NCBI GenBank assembly: GCA_014905825.1
Contig: JACGCN010000001.1
Span: 806,001-870,000, forward strand
Length of the DNA: 64,000 bases
Reading direction: 5' to 3'
Source of the DNA: Lyophyllum atratum
Lineage: Eukaryota > Basidiomycota > Agaricomycetes > Agaricales > Lyophyllaceae
Shown here in pieces: positions 62,072 to 64,000 of the stretch; positions within the stretch are counted from its first letter, which is position 1, and each line of letters starts with the position of its first letter. A model generated the notes under the pieces. That model was not told the DNA's origin and ran no database searches. It was given only the letters and a program-made list of their open reading frames with translations. A program made the position numbers and the translations under genes.

Positions 62072-64000
62072 TTAGTGCTCGTTCCCTTTCGTCCGCTTAT
62101 CCCTAGATGGAGCGCTGGAGCTTCGGGCAGGGAAGTCAACAGCGTAATATCCATGAGGGCTGAGGAGTGTTGCCAGTTTCTGATGGACCTCTACTTGATA
62201 CTCTTCGAAAGGGAAAGTTTCACCGTCAACTGCCAGAGAGCCCTTCGGAAGAAGGGGTTTCACCCTATAAGCATGGGCCTTGACATAATGAAGCTATCCA
62301 GTGTCAATGACGTTTCGTATACGCTCATCGGAAGCTTACATGGGGGTGCCAATAGCCCTCTCCTTTAGCTGCACCTCCAAGAGAGGATATTATTTCCGTG
62401 CGAGAAGACTGATGGGACACGCTAAGTAAGAGATGTACCGATCAGTGGGGTCTGACACTTACCACGGGCTGTACCATAACGTCAATGAGACCGTCGTCTG
62501 GCAGTGAAACTGGAAATGCCATGAAGTCTCTGAAGTCATGATAAGCATGAATCTAAATCCTCGAAATGGCCCATACCTGCCAACAAATGGTCCCTTTCCA
62601 GCATAAACGTAGAGGATTGGCTCGTCATAGGTTGTCCACCCATCGGTGTCATCAGAAAAATCCGTCAGTGGTGCAAGTGCGGCAGTGGCGTCTTCAGGAA
62701 CCGAAGAGGATCCCAGTTGGCTGGTACGTCGAGCTTGTATATCATTTGCCATCTTCACTTTATCACCTTCAGCCAGCTTATAGGAAAGCTGTACAGGGCA
62801 TGGTTTGAACTGAATTACTTCAGTAGGCGGGGCATCGCTCAAGAACCTGTGAAATATCATGCAAATAATGCCTTACCTCCCCGTAATAACCCGACCATGA
62901 AACGAGTGTCTCCCATCCAACGCAGATTTTCCGTTCCGATATCCAAATCCGCCATTAAACCAAGGGCCTGAGACATAAATGATATTGTGCGTTTGCCATT
63001 CTGAGTTAATGAGAAAACGTCGACTTTCATGTGCTTTCCTAGACCACGAAGAGGTGAGTGAGATGAATTTCAAGCGATAGCCAGAATACCCTTTATTACG
63101 TTCAACGCCGCTTCAGCAACATCGAACCCGTCCTAGAATAGTCACTCAAACTGAGTGGTATGCATTCCGTATGCAAAGTTGACCCTTACTTTATGACCTA
63201 AGAGATTAAGGGCTAATGCATTTCCCGACCCGGTAGGTATAGGGGCAATTGGTATGCTGAAGGCTTTCCTAGGATTTTCATGGTGAGCAAAGCCATTCAT
63301 AACCTCGTGAATGATGCCATCTCCGGAGACGGCGACAATGACATCATAATCTAAGCGAAGGTCTTTGGCAATATGGTATGCATGGCCGTTATGGGTTGTA
63401 TCTATGAAGAAACTTAGTGTTAGAAGATACCACGAATGAATCTCGATATCCACATACGTATAACGTCCAAGGAGCACTGTGCGGCACGGAATATCGGCTC
63501 AACTGTCTTAACGAAAACTGCAACGCCTTTCCGCTAAAAATGGGATCAGGATATTGAAAGTGAAGTATCGCAATAACAATGCTAATACGCACCACACCTC
63601 CAAAGGGGTTGACCAAAACTTTCAATCGCCTTTTTCTTTGGACGCCTGAATCTGTGGGTCAAATCAGGATTCTGAGGTGCTTCGAGACTGAAGAACAAAG
63701 AGCGCATTACCTTCGTACAGACTTGTCATAAGAGACTCCGCCCATCGCGCGACGACATTGTTGTCCAGTCCCTGCTGCTGCCCTTCAAGTCTCACTAGTG
63801 CAAGGGGATCCGTCTTCTTTTTCCGGCGAAGGTAGGCCACGTCCAGCACGCCATTATCAGGGTTAAAAGTGGTTCCAATAACTTGTCGGTAGACGATGTC
63901 AACGGGAAGTTTCGGCTCTGACAAACGAATGAATGATTTATATAACAGAGTGAATGTATGTTGCAAAGTACCAGCGAACTTGATTCCCAATGCGGTGTCC
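62072..64000 (-). CDS. Sphingoid long-chain base kinase (Lcb4/5, sphingosine kinase), 5' end off the window
   Basis: Phosphorylates sphingoid bases at ER or plasma membranes. The right edge cuts the gene: the minus-strand frame enters from beyond 64000 without an ATG (DTALGIKFAGTLQHTF is read at the edge). By homology the conserved C-terminal-like text should appear near the stop. Here the order on the minus strand is LVRLEGQQQGLDNNVVARWA, then QRKRRLKVLVNPFGG (the glycine-rich nucleotide-binding start). YDVIVAVSGDGIIHEVMNGF is the catalytic SGDGxxxEVxNG motif. PIAPIPTGSGNALALNLLG is the GTGSGNA loop. MGDTRFMVGLLRG, then YAGKGPFVGRDFMAFPVSLP and DDGLIDVMVQPV follow. The tail KPLLPKGSLAVDGETFPFEE ends at 62072. 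These blocks are diagnostic for the lipid-kinase catalytic domain. Confidence 0.9.

Overview
The window looks like nuclear DNA of a filamentous basidiomycete, most likely an Agaricomycete. Genes are dense and lie on both strands. Almost every one is cut by many GT-AG introns, typically about 45-65 nt, and some coding exons are tiny. The gene set is fungal: Mediator Med16, Spt6, Spt8, Atg2, NatB Mdm20, Rlp24, Nce101, a Coq11 homologue, SCAMP, a CE16-like esterase and a siderophore-type NRPS relic. No rRNA, tRNA, CRISPR array or intact transposon was recognised. All product calls come from reading the sequence; no database search was possible.

Layout. 1-3232 (-): mitochondrial proton-translocating NAD(P) transhydrogenase, cut by the left edge. 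3579-4310 (-): broken RtcB-type RNA ligase relic. 4756-6014 (-): DapA-family aldolase. 6910-8107 (-): TruB/Pus4 pseudouridine synthase. 8530-10265 (+): HxxxD acyltransferase. 10312-13621 (-): Med16. 13656-14181 (+): proteasome assembly chaperone 3. 14323-14581 (-): Nce101. 14833-18643 (+): NatB subunit Mdm20. 18908-20003 (-) and 20231-21790 (+): two head-to-head RPA2-type genes. 21964-23069 (+): SGNH esterase. 23408-30316 (+): Atg2. 30572-31374 (-): Rlp24. 31640-33582: rearranged NRPS relic with pieces on both strands. 33617-34187 (-): riboflavin-type deaminase. 34281-39665 (+): Spt6. 39798-42028 (-): Spt8. 42108-44320 (+): SRP54. 44421-45107 (-): unidentified four-helix membrane protein. 45438-46783 (+): SAM methyltransferase. 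47090-49393 (-): poly(A)-binding protein. 49797-51146 (-): SCAMP. 51777-52897 (+): secreted double-psi-barrel protein. 53443-54712 (+): Coq11-like NAD-binding protein. 55097-56254 (+): mitochondrial adenylate kinase with an apparent frameshift. 56451-57512 (-): N-terminal alpha-N-methyltransferase. 57585-59040 (+): Swi3/TIPIN. 59134-61388 (-): Cmr1. 62072-64000 (-): sphingoid-base kinase, cut by the right edge.

Themes. Most of the window is housekeeping. A DNA replication and fork-protection group (two RPA2 types, Swi3, Cmr1) is scattered through it, with MluI-box-like ACGCG(T) motifs near several of their starts. A transcription group (Med16, Spt6, Spt8) and an mRNA, protein and ribosome group (PAB1, SRP54, Rlp24, TruB, NatB, NTM1) fill much of the rest. 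Many neighbours are divergent with only 34-93 bp between start codons. The parts that stand out are the RPA2 pair, the NRPS relic with an internal inversion, the RtcB relic lacking its N-terminal half, and the mitochondrial adenylate kinase frameshift.
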